Of a stretch of 64,000 nucleotides of DNA, positions 1 to 8,453 are shown piece after piece. The DNA comes from Vulcanisaeta sp. JCM 16159 (lineage in GTDB: Archaea; Thermoproteota; Thermoprotei; Thermoproteales; Thermocladiaceae): the NCBI RefSeq assembly GCF_001316265.1, contig NZ_BBDN01000004.1, positions 124,001 through 188,000 of the forward strand. Direction: 5' to 3'. The position numbers and the translations under genes are program-made. Numbering within the stretch: the first letter of the stretch is position 1; every line of letters starts with the position of its first letter. The notes beneath the pieces were generated by a model. It had not been told where the DNA came from, searched no databases, and worked only from the letters and a program-made list of their open reading frames with translations.

Positions 1-285
1 AACCCAAACCCTACCCCTACTGCCTATCTCCTCGATCTCCCTGAACAAAACATCAATCTTAAGTAACGCGCCCGGCGCTATCATGAGTTTCGTTGTTTCA
101 CTAATGAAGCATGAGGGTAATATCCTAAGCTTCCAAGTCCTCCCATTGTAATTAACCGTGTGGCCGGCATTTATGGAGCCCGTCCTAACGCAAATGCCCG
201 GTTTATCCGCAAGACCTAGGTAGGACACTACCTTGCCCTTACCCTCATCGCCAAACCATCCACCAACAACAACCGTTAGCGGCAC
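1..285 (-). CDS. purA: Adenylosuccinate synthetase, N-terminal part
   Basis: GTP-dependent enzyme that joins IMP and aspartate to give adenylosuccinate in AMP synthesis. Only the first ~95 residues are in the window; the gene runs off base 1. The start of the protein carries the family motif GGWFGDEGKGK, with the catalytic Asp and the GTP loop, followed by NAGH, which contacts IMP. GTG at 285 is the first possible start, because an in-frame TAA lies two codons upstream. It is divergent from purB, the next enzyme of the same pathway, and the two share a ~110-base promoter region. The call is firm despite truncation. Confidence 0.93.
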   Translation of the reverse strand, partial: MPLTVVVGGWFGDEGKGKVVSYLGLADKPGICVRTGSINAGHTVNYNGRTWKLRILPSCFISETTKLMIAPGALLKIDVLFREIEEIGSRGRVWV

Positions 286-395
286 TTTTTAACATATGAT
301 ATTAACACTTATTTAAATATTGCCCCAATAGGCAGGTGTAATACAAGTCATCATTGTTAAATAAGTTTTTTTAAATAACAGTACGAATAGGCACC

Positions 396-1711
396 GTGGG
401 CTACATATCACCGCTGGATGATAGGTACTACGATGAATTAAGGGATTACGCGGCTGCGGTTTCCGAGAGGGCATTCGTTAAGTATAGACTGAGGGTCGAG
501 ATTCTATACCTAGACTTTATAGTTAATGTATTGAGCAGGGTAGGCTTACTGAAGCCCCTTGGCGATGAGGAGAGGATGAGGCTTTTATCATTGAGTTTTA
601 GTGATAATGACTATACACTGTTTAAGGAGATGGAAAATAGGCTTGGTCATGATGTAAAGGCTGTTGAGTACTTATTAAGGGAGAAATTGAGCGGCGTAGG
701 TCTCGGCAATATTACGCACTTGGCGCATTTAGGCTTGACCTCTGAGGATGTGAATAATCTAGCCTTGGGGTCCTCATTAGGATTGCCATTTATAGATACT
801 TAATGCCTGAGTTGGCCATGTTATTGAACGTACTGATGAACCTTATGGAAAAGTACGCCGACCTACCAATGCTTGGGAGGACTCATGGACAGCCAGCAAC
901 ACCAACAACCCTTGGTAAGGAGATTGCATACCACGCCTGCAGGTTAACCTACTGGCTTGGTGTGACCACCGACATTAAGTTGCAGGGCAAAGTTTCAGGA
1001 GCTACCGGCTCAATGGCGAGCTTCCCAATGATTAGCAGGGACATTGATTGGATTGATGAGTTGAGCAGGTTCGTTAGAGAACTTGGCTTCGAACCCGCGA
1101 TAGCCACAACCCAAATATTACCACCCGACTCAGTGGCTCACTTGCTAACGTCCACTGGACTAATGTCCCAGGCACTCATTAACCTAGCCCAGGACCTGTG
1201 GATGTACAACATGCTCGGTTACATACATGTCCGTGGTAAACCAATAGGCTCATCCACAATGCCTCACAAGGTCAATCCAGTGGACCTAGAGAATGCCGAG
1301 GGTAATCTGAAGCTCGGTTCCTCAATACTTATGGAGATAAGTAGGCATATCCAAGTGAGTAGGCTTCAGAGGGATTTAAGTGACTCAACCATTAAGAGGA
1401 ATATTGGGCTTGGTATTGGCCACGTGATCCTTGGGGTAAGGAGGCTGAATGCCGTATTGAGTAGCGTCGACGTTGATGAGGACGCCATAAGCAGGGATTT
1501 AAATGATCATTGGGAGGTGCTCAGTGAGGCTGTCCAGGTTAGGCTTAGGGCATTGGGCATGGCCGACGCCTATGAAAGGGCGCTAGCAATATTCAGGGGG
1601 TCCAGAATGGGTGCGGAGGATTATGGAAGGGCACTGGGTGAATTAGGTGTTAATGATGATACCCTGCGTGCATTGAGCCAGGTAAATACATTGGTTATGC
1701 CAGGGAGTTAA
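396..1711 (+). CDS. purB: Adenylosuccinate lyase (frame broken once)
   Basis: Splits adenylosuccinate to AMP and fumarate, and SAICAR to AICAR, in purine synthesis. The N-terminal part shows SPLDDRYY and LTSEDVNN. The second part shows GRTHGQPATPTT and the fumarase/aspartase superfamily signature GSSTMPHKVNP with its mobile catalytic loop. The frame breaks at the G run 767-770; one extra G would give continuous LALGVLIRIAIYR, so I read it as one gene of ~440 residues, normal for the family. GTG start at 396, divergent from purA. Confidence 0.93.
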
Positions 1712-1713
1712 CC

Positions 1714-1815
1714 ATGAACTGCGTGAACCATTGTAAATACGTGTTGGAGGTAGTTAAGTCCAGGGTAAATTATGAGGTAAATACGATGAAGTCCCTCGGA
1801 TTCCTGGAACAGTAA
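1714..1815 (+). CDS. Possible 33-residue Cys-containing small protein
   Basis: A short open frame starts with ATG three bases after the purB stop. It begins MNCVNHCKYVLEVV (Cys3, Cys7) and is otherwise charged and helical-looking. I do not recognise it. The tight spacing suggests co-transcription with purB, but so short a frame can occur by chance, and it may be the front of a longer gene broken by an indel. Confidence 0.25.
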   Translation: MNCVNHCKYVLEVVKSRVNYEVNTMKSLGFLEQ

Positions 1816-1880
1816 TATTGCTTAACATGTTTAATTAAAATAACTCAGCAATAATTAAAGCCGTTAATGAACATGGTTAT

Positions 1881-2114
1881 GTGCAGAGCAATAAGTATGA
1901 ATTGAGGGAGAGGTTGTTGGGCATTACCGTGAGGGAGTTGGACATGGTGATAGTGGATAATGAGCGTACATTTAGATTGATGATTAAGAGCGATGATGAT
2001 TGCATGCGGTTAATCCTATTGAGTGATGATTATGAAATAATAGAGAGCAAATGCCTAAATGACGTGAGACTAGGCACAGTAATAAGTTTCCTAAAGAGGA
2101 CACTACCATACTAA
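1881..2114 (+). CDS. Hypothetical 77-residue acidic protein
   Basis: Not recognised. It starts with GTG (nearby ATGs are in another frame). The protein is charged, with alternating hydrophobic strands and DDDC / DDYE acidic clusters, and ends in KRTLPY. No Cys motif, membrane span or signal peptide. It ends convergently with the next gene on the other strand, overlapping by 4 bases, which suggests a compact, genuine gene end. Confidence 0.5.
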   Translation: MQSNKYELRERLLGITVRELDMVIVDNERTFRLMIKSDDDCMRLILLSDDYEIIESKCLNDVRLGTVISFLKRTLPY

Positions 2115-2359
2115 ACGAACCACCTCATTATTAATGCCAGGACGAAGCCCACGACCACGGCAATTATCATCGACGGCACAGCCTCAATAGCCCTCCTCAG
2201 CCTCACCCAAAACCTCCTAACCGCACTCGGTCTCCTATAGATAATGAACTCGATGCTCAACGAACTAAGGCTGCCCCTGACATAGTAAGCCCTAACCACA
2301 CCCCTAAACCCTGAATCACGCAAATCCTCCACGAGCCTAACCAAAGCCCTACTAGGCAC
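2111..2359 (-). CDS. Small C-terminally membrane-anchored basic protein
   Basis: Unknown 82-residue protein. The first ~60 residues are rich in Arg (RRPSAVRRFWVRLRR). Residues ~62-80 form one strongly hydrophobic helix (MIIAVVVGFVLALIM), giving a tail-anchored topology with the basic part predicted in the cytoplasm. GTG start at 2359. It overlaps the facing gene by 4 bases. No family recognised. Confidence 0.5.
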   Translation of the reverse strand: MPSRALVRLVEDLRDSGFRGVVRAYYVRGSLSSLSIEFIIYRRPSAVRRFWVRLRRAIEAVPSMIIAVVVGFVLALIMRWFV

Positions 2360-2575
2360 TAATGAAGAAGCAGAAATAACTAATTAATATAAGTTATTCC
2401 CATTAATCGTAAATTACCCGCCACAGCATCTTACACTCATACATAGCGTTGTAAGATTTAATTACTTAGTAAGATTAAAATTTCCGCCTTAATAAATCTA
2501 GTTACTAGATCTGCTATGATCGAGGAAATAAGAATTGGTTTAATATTTATTTTCAATTACTAAAGCATCAAACAT

Positions 2576-3329
2576 TTAACGCCTACTGTAGTCCTTAACG
2601 ACTCTGCCAAAATCAAGTATATAATCAAAAGTCCCATAAACGCACCTAATGATTCTCCTCGGCCCCAACCTATAGAGTGGGTCAATATCACTCCTATTAT
2701 TAAACACCAAGGTGCAAGGACCAGTCCAAACACTCTTCGGAGTCAACCTATGCCTATACCTATCAACCAATTGAATCAGCGGCTCAGCACCATCACCGGC
2801 CGGTGGAATAACCTTAAGGGCAAGCCTAGTGATTGGCAGCGGCTCAATCTTAGTGGGCTCCTCAGGCCTAATAACGGCAGTGACAAGTCTCAAACCCTCA
2901 GGTCTCTCTAGGAATCCATAGACCAAGTCAAAGCTCCTCTTAATATCGAGGACCGCGAATTTTTTAGGTACGCCCCATATCTCCCTGCCTGCGGCCAAAC
3001 CAACGTCACTATTAACGTAGTTATAAGCCGTATAGTACTTCTCCTGACCATCAAGAAGCACCTTAATGTCCACGGCAAACTCATTATAAGGCCCAAGGGT
3101 ACTAAATGGGAATTTAAAAAAACGTGATCACCGCCTCGGTAGGTACTGGGGCCTCAAGGTCCTCAGGGACAACCTCAGCCGCACCCTCCGGATCAGCCTC
3201 AAAGAATACCTGCAAAACCTCGGCATCAGGGAAGTACTGAGGTAGTTTCGCAAAGAGGGGTGTATTACCTGGCATTGACCAGAGGCCCTTAATGGGAAGT
3301 CTACCCTTTACTCTGTCCCTATTCATCAA
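2576..3329 (-). CDS. Acetoacetate decarboxylase family protein (frame broken once)
   Basis: Members of this family decarboxylate acetoacetate or act as aldolase/dehydratase-like enzymes through a Schiff-base lysine. The first part reads MMNRDRVKGRLPI and the second holds GPYNEF, then AAGREIWGVPKK; the adjacent lysines of the PKK motif match the Schiff-base Lys and its neighbour in the Clostridium enzyme. The frame breaks at the A run 3116-3122; six bases instead of seven gives VITFFKFPFSTLGPYNEF. About 250 residues once joined, normal for the family. The true substrate is open. Confidence 0.8.
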
Positions 3330-3382
3330 TTTATTATGCCTTAGTATTAATATTTAATAGTGTTGCTTGTTGATTTTGCTTT

Positions 3383-4332
3383 GTGTCTCTTGATTGGTTT
3401 AGGGCTTTGAGGGATGTTGTTATTAGTAGTCTTAGGGATTCGTGGCTTCCGTTCCCTGTTGATAAGTCAATTTGTACTAAGTGGAGGGAGGGTTTATCCT
3501 TCGATAGTGATGGTAACACCATACTCTATACCTCATGCCTTTACCAACTGGCCCCAGTCATTGAGAGGGCTGTGGCTGAGCTTGAGAGGTTTGGTGTTAC
3601 TAAGGGTGGTGCATTGGCTAGGTTTACGGCCATCGGCGCGAGGGTCCTTGGTAAGGCATTGCTTAGGCCTGATGATGAGGAGCTTGATAGGGCCAATAGG
3701 GTGATTAGGAGCATCTATGGCATGCTCAAGGCCCTGGGCATTAGGTTTAGGGTTTTGGATAACGAGCCCTACAGCGGCGCATTGCTTTATGAGCTTGGCT
3801 TCGTTAATGAGTTTGCGGATTACGCGAGGAGTGTTTATAAGGTCTTTAGGGATAATAACGTGAGTGAGGTAATAACCATCGACCCGCACACGCAGTACAC
3901 GCTCGAGAGACTTTATCCAAGTACGTGCCTGAGTTTAATATTAAGGTTAGGAGTTACCTGGACTATCTGGACCTGGGCAGGGTTAGGGTTAGGGTTGGTG
4001 AGTTTACGATCCATGACTCATGCATATATGCCAGGTATTTGAATAAGTATGACCTGATTAGGGGCTTACTTAGGGGTAAGGCCGATGTTAAGGAGGACCC
4101 GGTAATAACTGGTAGGGACACATCGCACTGTTGTGGTGGGCCTATCGAGTCGACGTACCCCGAGATAGCCGGTAAAGTTGCTAGCAATAGGGTTAGGGAG
4201 TTGGCTAGGCTCTCTAGGAACGTGGTTGTTCAATGCCCAATATGCTACGTGAACTTAAGGAGAGGTGTTAAACTAAGTGGTGTTGAGGTTAATCTCTACG
4301 ACATTGCCGAGGTCATTGAGGTGAGTGGGTGA
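3383..4332 (+). CDS. CCG-domain iron-sulfur protein, GlcF/HdrB-like (frame broken once)
   Basis: Cysteine-rich (CCG) protein of the kind that carries electrons in glycolate/lactate dehydrogenases and heterodisulfide reductase. The C-terminal domain has the full set: HDSC, then CCGGPIES, then CPIC, expected to bind a [4Fe-4S]-type cluster. The N-terminal copy is decayed: it keeps one Cys (YTSCLYQ), but the CCG position reads PYSG and the CxxC position reads DPHT. The frame breaks near 3918; one added base gives LYPKYVPEF. It ends with ATGA overlap onto the ferredoxin-domain gene and is followed by a FAD oxidase, so the three form one dehydrogenase. A paralog lies at 12659-13627. Confidence 0.8.
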
Positions 4333-4334
4333 TG

Positions 4335-4647
4335 ATGAACATTAAGGAGATTCACGAGGAAGTTAAAAAAATGCATGTATTGCGGCTTTTGTGAGTTCCC
4401 ATGCCCAACATTCAATGTCCTACGCAGTAGGGCCTATGGACCCAGGGGTAGGATCAACCTCATTAAGGCGTTGATAGAGAATGGTTTTGGGCAGGGTAAG
4501 GACGTGGGACTTAATAGTGACGTTATTAACCCAATAATGACCTGCCTGCACTGCGCAGCCTGCGATACCCAGTGCCCAGCGGGTATTAGGATTGCGGATG
4601 TAATACATGGTTTCAAGGCAATTATCCTTGAGACAATACTTAAGTAG
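4335..4647 (+). CDS. Two-cluster ferredoxin-domain subunit (split GlcF front half, frame broken once)
   Basis: Ferredoxin-like subunit with two [4Fe-4S] motifs: CMYCGFCEFPCP and CLHCAACDTQCP. In bacterial GlcF/LutA-type proteins this domain is fused to the CCG domain; here it is a separate gene directly after it, so GlcF is split. The frame is broken at the A run 4365-4371; six A give EEVKKCMYCGFC and restore the first Cys of cluster 1. About 104 residues. The start at 4335 (or 4332) overlaps the stop of the CCG gene, indicating translational coupling. Acts with the FAD subunit downstream. Confidence 0.8.
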
Positions 4648-4659
4648 TGGTGATTCGAG

Positions 4660-6072
4660 ATGATAGGCATGTCCCAGAGTAGGGTGATGTGATTAGGGAG
4701 CTTGAGGCCGTGTTTAAGGATAGGCTATTCACTGAGCCGCATATACTGGCCCTATATAGCATGATGCATCCTCGGAGGTTGGTGTTAAACCAATGGCTGT
4801 TGTTCAGCCTGTGAGTGTTGATGAGGTGGTTAAGGTCGTAAAGCTCGCCATTGACCACGGCTTTAAGATTGTGCCTGTCGGCTCATCAACAAGCCTATCC
4901 GGTAATGCAACACCAAAGCTTGAGAATACGGTAATTGTCTCCCTGGAGAGGATGAGCTCGATAATCGAGGTCTCAGACATTGATTGGTACGCGAGGGTTC
5001 AACCCGGCATTAAGGTTGATGAGTTAAACCTGGAGTTGATGGGTTACGGCCTTCAGTGGCCCGTTGATCCGGCATCGTCTAAGTCCGCGACCGTGGGTGG
5101 CGTAATTAGTAACGGCGGTGGTGGGATGCGTGGTGCTAAGTATGGCCCAGCATCTCATTGGGTTCTTGGTCTTGAGGCTGTGATTGGCACAGCCGATATT
5201 GTCAGGATTGGTTGTAGGACGGTTAAGTGTCGCGAGGGCTATAACCTAGTCCAGCTATTTATTGGGTCTGAAGGCACACTGGGTGTAATAACCGAGGCGA
5301 CATTAAGATTAGCACCACTGCCGGAATCCTTCGTGGGTATAATGGCTAGGTTCGGCAACGCGGAATCCCTGGTCGATGCGGTGATTAAGGTTAGGAGAGA
5401 TAGGTTGTGGCCCATGGTTACGGAGTTCGTTGATGATAAGACGGCGCAATTACTCAATTTAGAGCCTAGGTACTATCTGTGGATTGGGGTTGATACCTAC
5501 GCAGGTAGTGAGCAAGGGGTATTGATGAAGCTCAGTAATGCCATTGTATTAAATGGTGGTGAGATTATCGGCAAGGCATTAACATGGCAGGACTTCTCAA
5601 AGTTACTGGAGCCAAGGAAGATGCTGTACTCCGCCCAGTTAAAGGCTGCCTTTGGTGATTACGGCATGGACGCCTTCCTCCTCATTGAGGATATTGCAGT
5701 ACCAATGAGCAAGTTGCCCGAGGCCGTCAGGGAACTCCAGGAACTAAGTAAGAAATACGGCGTTAAGATGATGCTTGGTGGACATATTGGTGATGGTAAT
5801 CTACATCCAGCGATTTGGGCTAGGCGCTCGGATAAGGATGAGGTTGAAAGGGTAATGAGGTTTTTTTTGAGGACGTTGGTAGTCTCGCCATAAGGCTTAA
5901 TGGTACGGTCAGCGCGGAGCACGGTATTGGGACACAGAAGAAGGAGTTGTTAAAGGGGGCAATAGGTAGTAGGAATAATGGTCGTAGTGATTTGGTTATC
6001 GAATTAATGAAAAATATTAGGAGAGCCTTCGATCCTTACGGAATATTTAACCCAGGTAAGATCTTCGACTAG
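4660..6072 (+). CDS. FAD-linked oxidase, GlcD/D-lactate dehydrogenase type (frame broken three times)
   Basis: Flavoprotein subunit that oxidises a 2-hydroxy acid such as glycolate or D-lactate and passes electrons to the iron-sulfur subunits just upstream. The FAD_binding_4 domain shows PVGSSTSLSGNATP and the GGVISNGGGGMRG segment; the C-terminal oxidase domain shows GGHIGDGNLHP and HGIGTQK. Breaks near 4688 and 4763 (each one missing G) and at the T run 5862-5869 (eight, nine expected). Joined, ~470 residues, a normal GlcD length. Substrate cannot be told from sequence. Confidence 0.85.
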
Positions 6073-6151
6073 TTAAATCAACAAAATGAAGCACCTTATG
6101 GGGTTTACAGAATTATTAGGTTTAATTTTACATGTAATCCCAGGATAGTTA

Positions 6152-6474
6152 CTAGCCTACATTGGAGGGCCTTATGGACAATACCTTAACAACATCGCCA
6201 GGGCCAACACCATATAATTCCCTGATACGCCTCGGTATAGTGAATTGCCTAGAGTTCGTATGTCTAGTCCTCAACAATCTAACATTACTCAACTTAATCA
6301 CGAAGCCCTTATACTCAATTTCTATGTCTGCGAATTTCAATTGTGTAATACCCAGGGCCTTAACTAAACTGGCTGGTAACAAGACCTGGTTATTAATATA
6401 AACCTAACCACGAGTGGTAGCGTCGTCACATCAAACCTCCTCATCCTCCTACGTACAGCCACCCTACTGGCCAT
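6152..6474 (-). CDS. AbrB/SpoVT-like DNA-binding protein (frame broken once)
   Basis: Probable swapped-hairpin AbrB protein. The C-terminal half, RQFTIPRRIRELYGVGPGD, is a clear SpoVT-AbrB motif, and VLLPASLVKALGI upstream looks like a second, diverged copy. ATG at 6474 gives MASRVAVRRRMRRF; the frame breaks near 6405, where one added G continues it as VVRVYINNQVLLPASL. About 107 residues. Such proteins act as transcription regulators or as antitoxins, but no toxin gene is adjacent. It sits at the left edge of an AT-rich accessory stretch. Confidence 0.55.
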
Positions 6475-6520
6475 GCCTATCACCGTTCAGTTTCACAGCA
6501 CTACCACACTTAAGCAATGC

Positions 6521-6590
6521 CTCGTGAAACTACCGAGAACCAAAATTGAAAAAAGCACCAACATGCTCGGTGGTAATAGTGGTTTCACGA
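6521..6590. repeat. Imperfect inverted repeat
   Basis: CGTGAAAC (6523-6530) pairs with GTTTCACG (6582-6589), and ACCGAG (6532-6537) pairs with CTCGGT (6566-6571), leaving a 28-base loop and a 10-base bulge. It lies in the gap between the AbrB-like gene and the zinc-ribbon gene. Could be a structured 5' region, an old operator or chance. Confidence 0.3.
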
Positions 6591-6639
6591 TAAAAAGAGA
6601 GGTAAGGAATTTAAATTAGGGATTGAAAAAAGAACAAAA

Positions 6640-6822
6640 ATGGCAAGCAAAGCGATAGGCACAGGAGTATGCCCAAGATGCGGTAGACCAGGGACAGTGG
6701 TAATAAAGGCAGGAAACTACGTGTACATTAAGCACGGAAATACTTGGCACTACATAGGAACAATGGACAAAATAAACCTAAACAAAATACTAATAAAAGA
6801 CGAAAAAAATGAAAGAAAATAG
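6640..6822 (+). CDS. Small zinc-ribbon-like protein
   Basis: 60 residues with one CPRCGRPG knuckle and a conserved-looking YVYIKHGNTWHYIG segment whose two His could complete a C2H2 zinc site. Small proteins of this look are common on crenarchaeal plasmids and viruses and in chromosomal accessory regions; function unknown. A TATA-like TTTAAATT (6609-6616) sits 24-31 bases before the ATG, as expected for a leaderless transcript. It overlaps the next gene by 14 bases. Confidence 0.65.
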   Translation: MASKAIGTGVCPRCGRPGTVVIKAGNYVYIKHGNTWHYIGTMDKINLNKILIKDEKNERK

Positions 6823-7142
6823 TATAAGTCGTAGAAATATTGAAAGACCTAAAGCATTTAATAATAAAATAATGATACTATTAATTGCGTTAGCTATAAT
6901 GGTTACGATGTCTATATCTATTATATTTTTAAGTAGTTATATTGATACATATAAGAAAATCAATGAATCATCGTTATCTTTTTTTGAAGTGTAATATTAC
7001 AAAGCTGAATAATGGTAGTATTTTTGTATATTCGTGCATCAATAATACAAATAATATTATTAGTTATAAATACAATGTTGAATATATAAACAATAATGAC
7101 CTTATAAAGAATAATTTTACTAGTATTGACACCACTAAATGA
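6809..7142 (+). CDS. Single-span membrane protein, AT-rich (frame broken once)
   Basis: About 110 residues: a short basic N-terminus, one transmembrane helix at residues ~21-45 (MILLIALAIMVTMSISIIF), then an outside domain rich in Asn/Ile/Tyr with two Cys and several N-x-S/T sites. The frame breaks at the seven-T run 6979-6985; six T joins SLSFLKCNITKL. The gene is far richer in A/T than its neighbours, suggesting foreign origin. It overlaps the zinc-ribbon gene, so the two are probably co-expressed. No family recognised. Confidence 0.5.
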
Positions 7143-7153
7143 CATTTAGGGTG

Positions 7154-7612
7154 TCATTGTGATATTATAAAGATATAAATTGTTGCGCTAACAGTATATG
7201 GGCTTTCATTGAAAACTACTGCGTACCAAGATCCAGGCCCCGGATTAAAAACATAGGCGGCAGAGCCTCCTGTCGCATAAGCACCGTAACCAGTACTTGT
7301 TTGGGCATTTAATATGCCAATTAGTAGTGTTGCAGAAGATGGTGACCATATTACATAGATTCCTAGTTCTTGCCCTGAATTTAATGTAAATGGACCTATT
7401 AATACACCTGTGTTAGGTGGTAATGTTATTGGGTCTATTCTGTGGGTTGGTGGTAGTGTCTTTAGTTTTAGTGTTGTTACTTCCTTGATTATTGTTACGC
7501 CTGGTGTGTCTGGCTTTATCTTTATTACTTGTATTGCCATTGTTGTTCCTGCCATTAGTGCTACTACGAGTAGCAGCGCGGGTAGTACTAGTGCTAGGGT
7601 TTTCCTCGTCAT
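7154..7612 (-). CDS. Secreted protein with signal peptide
   Basis: 152 residues. Residues 1-27 are a classic signal peptide (MTRKTLALVLPALLLVVALM...), with likely cleavage after TTMA. The mature part is beta-rich, with PPNTGVLIGPF and GPGSWYAVVFN and no cysteines, suggesting an extracellular or surface beta-sandwich. It has a strong leaderless promoter. Its two neighbours on the AT-rich side face it. Not recognised; could be a pilin-like, surface or bacteriocin-like protein. Confidence 0.6.
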   Translation of the reverse strand: MTRKTLALVLPALLLVVALMAGTTMAIQVIKIKPDTPGVTIIKEVTTLKLKTLPPTHRIDPITLPPNTGVLIGPFTLNSGQELGIYVIWSPSSATLLIGILNAQTSTGYGAYATGGSAAYVFNPGPGSWYAVVFNESPYTVSATIYIFIISQ

Positions 7613-7633
7613 AATAATAGACTATATTTAATG

Positions 7634-7641
7634 TTTTTAAA
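7634..7641 (-). promoter_or_regulatory. TATA box of the secreted-protein gene
   Basis: On the minus strand TTTAAAAA lies 22-29 bases before the ATG at 7612, the spacing expected for archaeal leaderless transcription. Confidence 0.6.
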
Positions 7642-7785
7642 TATTGTCTCTGTAGTATTTTGATATACTTTGTTTTTTTTATTTTCTATTTTATTATTTC
7701 AATTTATAAAGAATATTCTTTAGGGATAGAGTATGAGGAATAGATAGGTGTTGATAAGCTGAAAGAATTACTCAATAATGATTAT

Positions 7786-7839
7786 TCAGCACTCGGCAAA
7801 CTCGTCATTTATCTGAACGGCGAGGTCCCTACTCATCAT
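7786..7839 (-). ncRNA. Box C/D guide sRNA
   Basis: Read on the minus strand: box C ATGATGA (7839-7833), 17-base guide, D' CAGA (7815-7812), 3-base spacer, C' ATGACGA (7808-7802), exactly 12-base guide GTTTGCCGAGTG (7801-7790), box D CTGA (7789-7786). This is the archaeal C/D architecture. A TATA-like CTTATAAG (7862-7869) lies 23-30 bases upstream. The D guide would pair with ACTCGGCAAA, and the D' guide with AACGGCGAG; both resemble conserved archaeal 23S rRNA segments as I remember them, predicting two 2'-O-methylations. An open peptide frame on the other strand has no start codon and is probably chance. The rest of the 7613-8024 gap is AT-rich with nothing else visible. Confidence 0.7.
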
Positions 7840-8024
7840 TTAGGTCACTGGCTGTCCAGTCCTTATAAGCCTTGGGTTTCTATATTAATTACTTAATTAT
7901 TCATATAAATATTTATCTATACTATGTAAAAATTTGGATGGAGCTTTACGTATATAATGCATAATATACATAGACCTGTAATAATGCTTATTAATTAGTT
8001 AACTTAATTAGTTTCTAGTGGAGC

Positions 8025-8453
8025 ATGAAGGCAATTGATCTCGTTAGAAAAAGACCCCTGGTTATTACTGAGGATAGGCCGTTTATCGAGGCCGTGGATT
8101 TGATGGCTAAGGAGAATACTGGCTCTGTGGTTGTGGTTGAGGATTTAAATAGTATGAAGTTGCGTGGTATAATAACTGAGCGTGATGTTATTAGGGCCTT
8201 GGCCAATAGGCTCCCGCTTGATACACCCGTTAGTAAGGTTGGTACCATGGGTCCTAGGGTTGTTAGGGCTAGGGTTGATGATTCCATAAGCACTGTCGCC
8301 TCCCTAATGGTTAATTACAGGGTTAGGCATGTTATTGTGGTTGATGATAATGATGTGGTGGTCGGCGTCATCTCCATTAGGGATTTATTGGGTGACTTGG
8401 AGGCTGTTAGGGAGGTTGCGAGGCTTGATAGGTACCCGAAGGTTAGAGAGTGA
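8025..8453 (+). CDS. Two-CBS-domain protein
   Basis: 142 residues forming a pair of CBS domains (~7-62 and ~73-130), a Bateman module that binds adenine nucleotides or SAM. Typical segments are VEDLNSMKLRGIITERDVIRA in the first and GVISIRDLL in the second. No catalytic domain is attached, so it probably senses energy state and acts on a partner protein. ATG start. It ends overlapping the facing MFS gene by 11 bases. Confidence 0.88.
   Translation: MKAIDLVRKRPLVITEDRPFIEAVDLMAKENTGSVVVVEDLNSMKLRGIITERDVIRALANRLPLDTPVSKVGTMGPRVVRARVDDSISTVASLMVNYRVRHVIVVDDNDVVVGVISIRDLLGDLEAVREVARLDRYPKVRE

Noticed and set aside
7752-7894. Open frame on the plus strand (VDKLKELLNNDYSALG...), possible transposase or gene remnant
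   Set aside because: It has no start codon (an in-frame TAG is upstream) and no recognised motif, and the same bases on the minus strand form a well-spaced box C/D RNA with its own TATA box.
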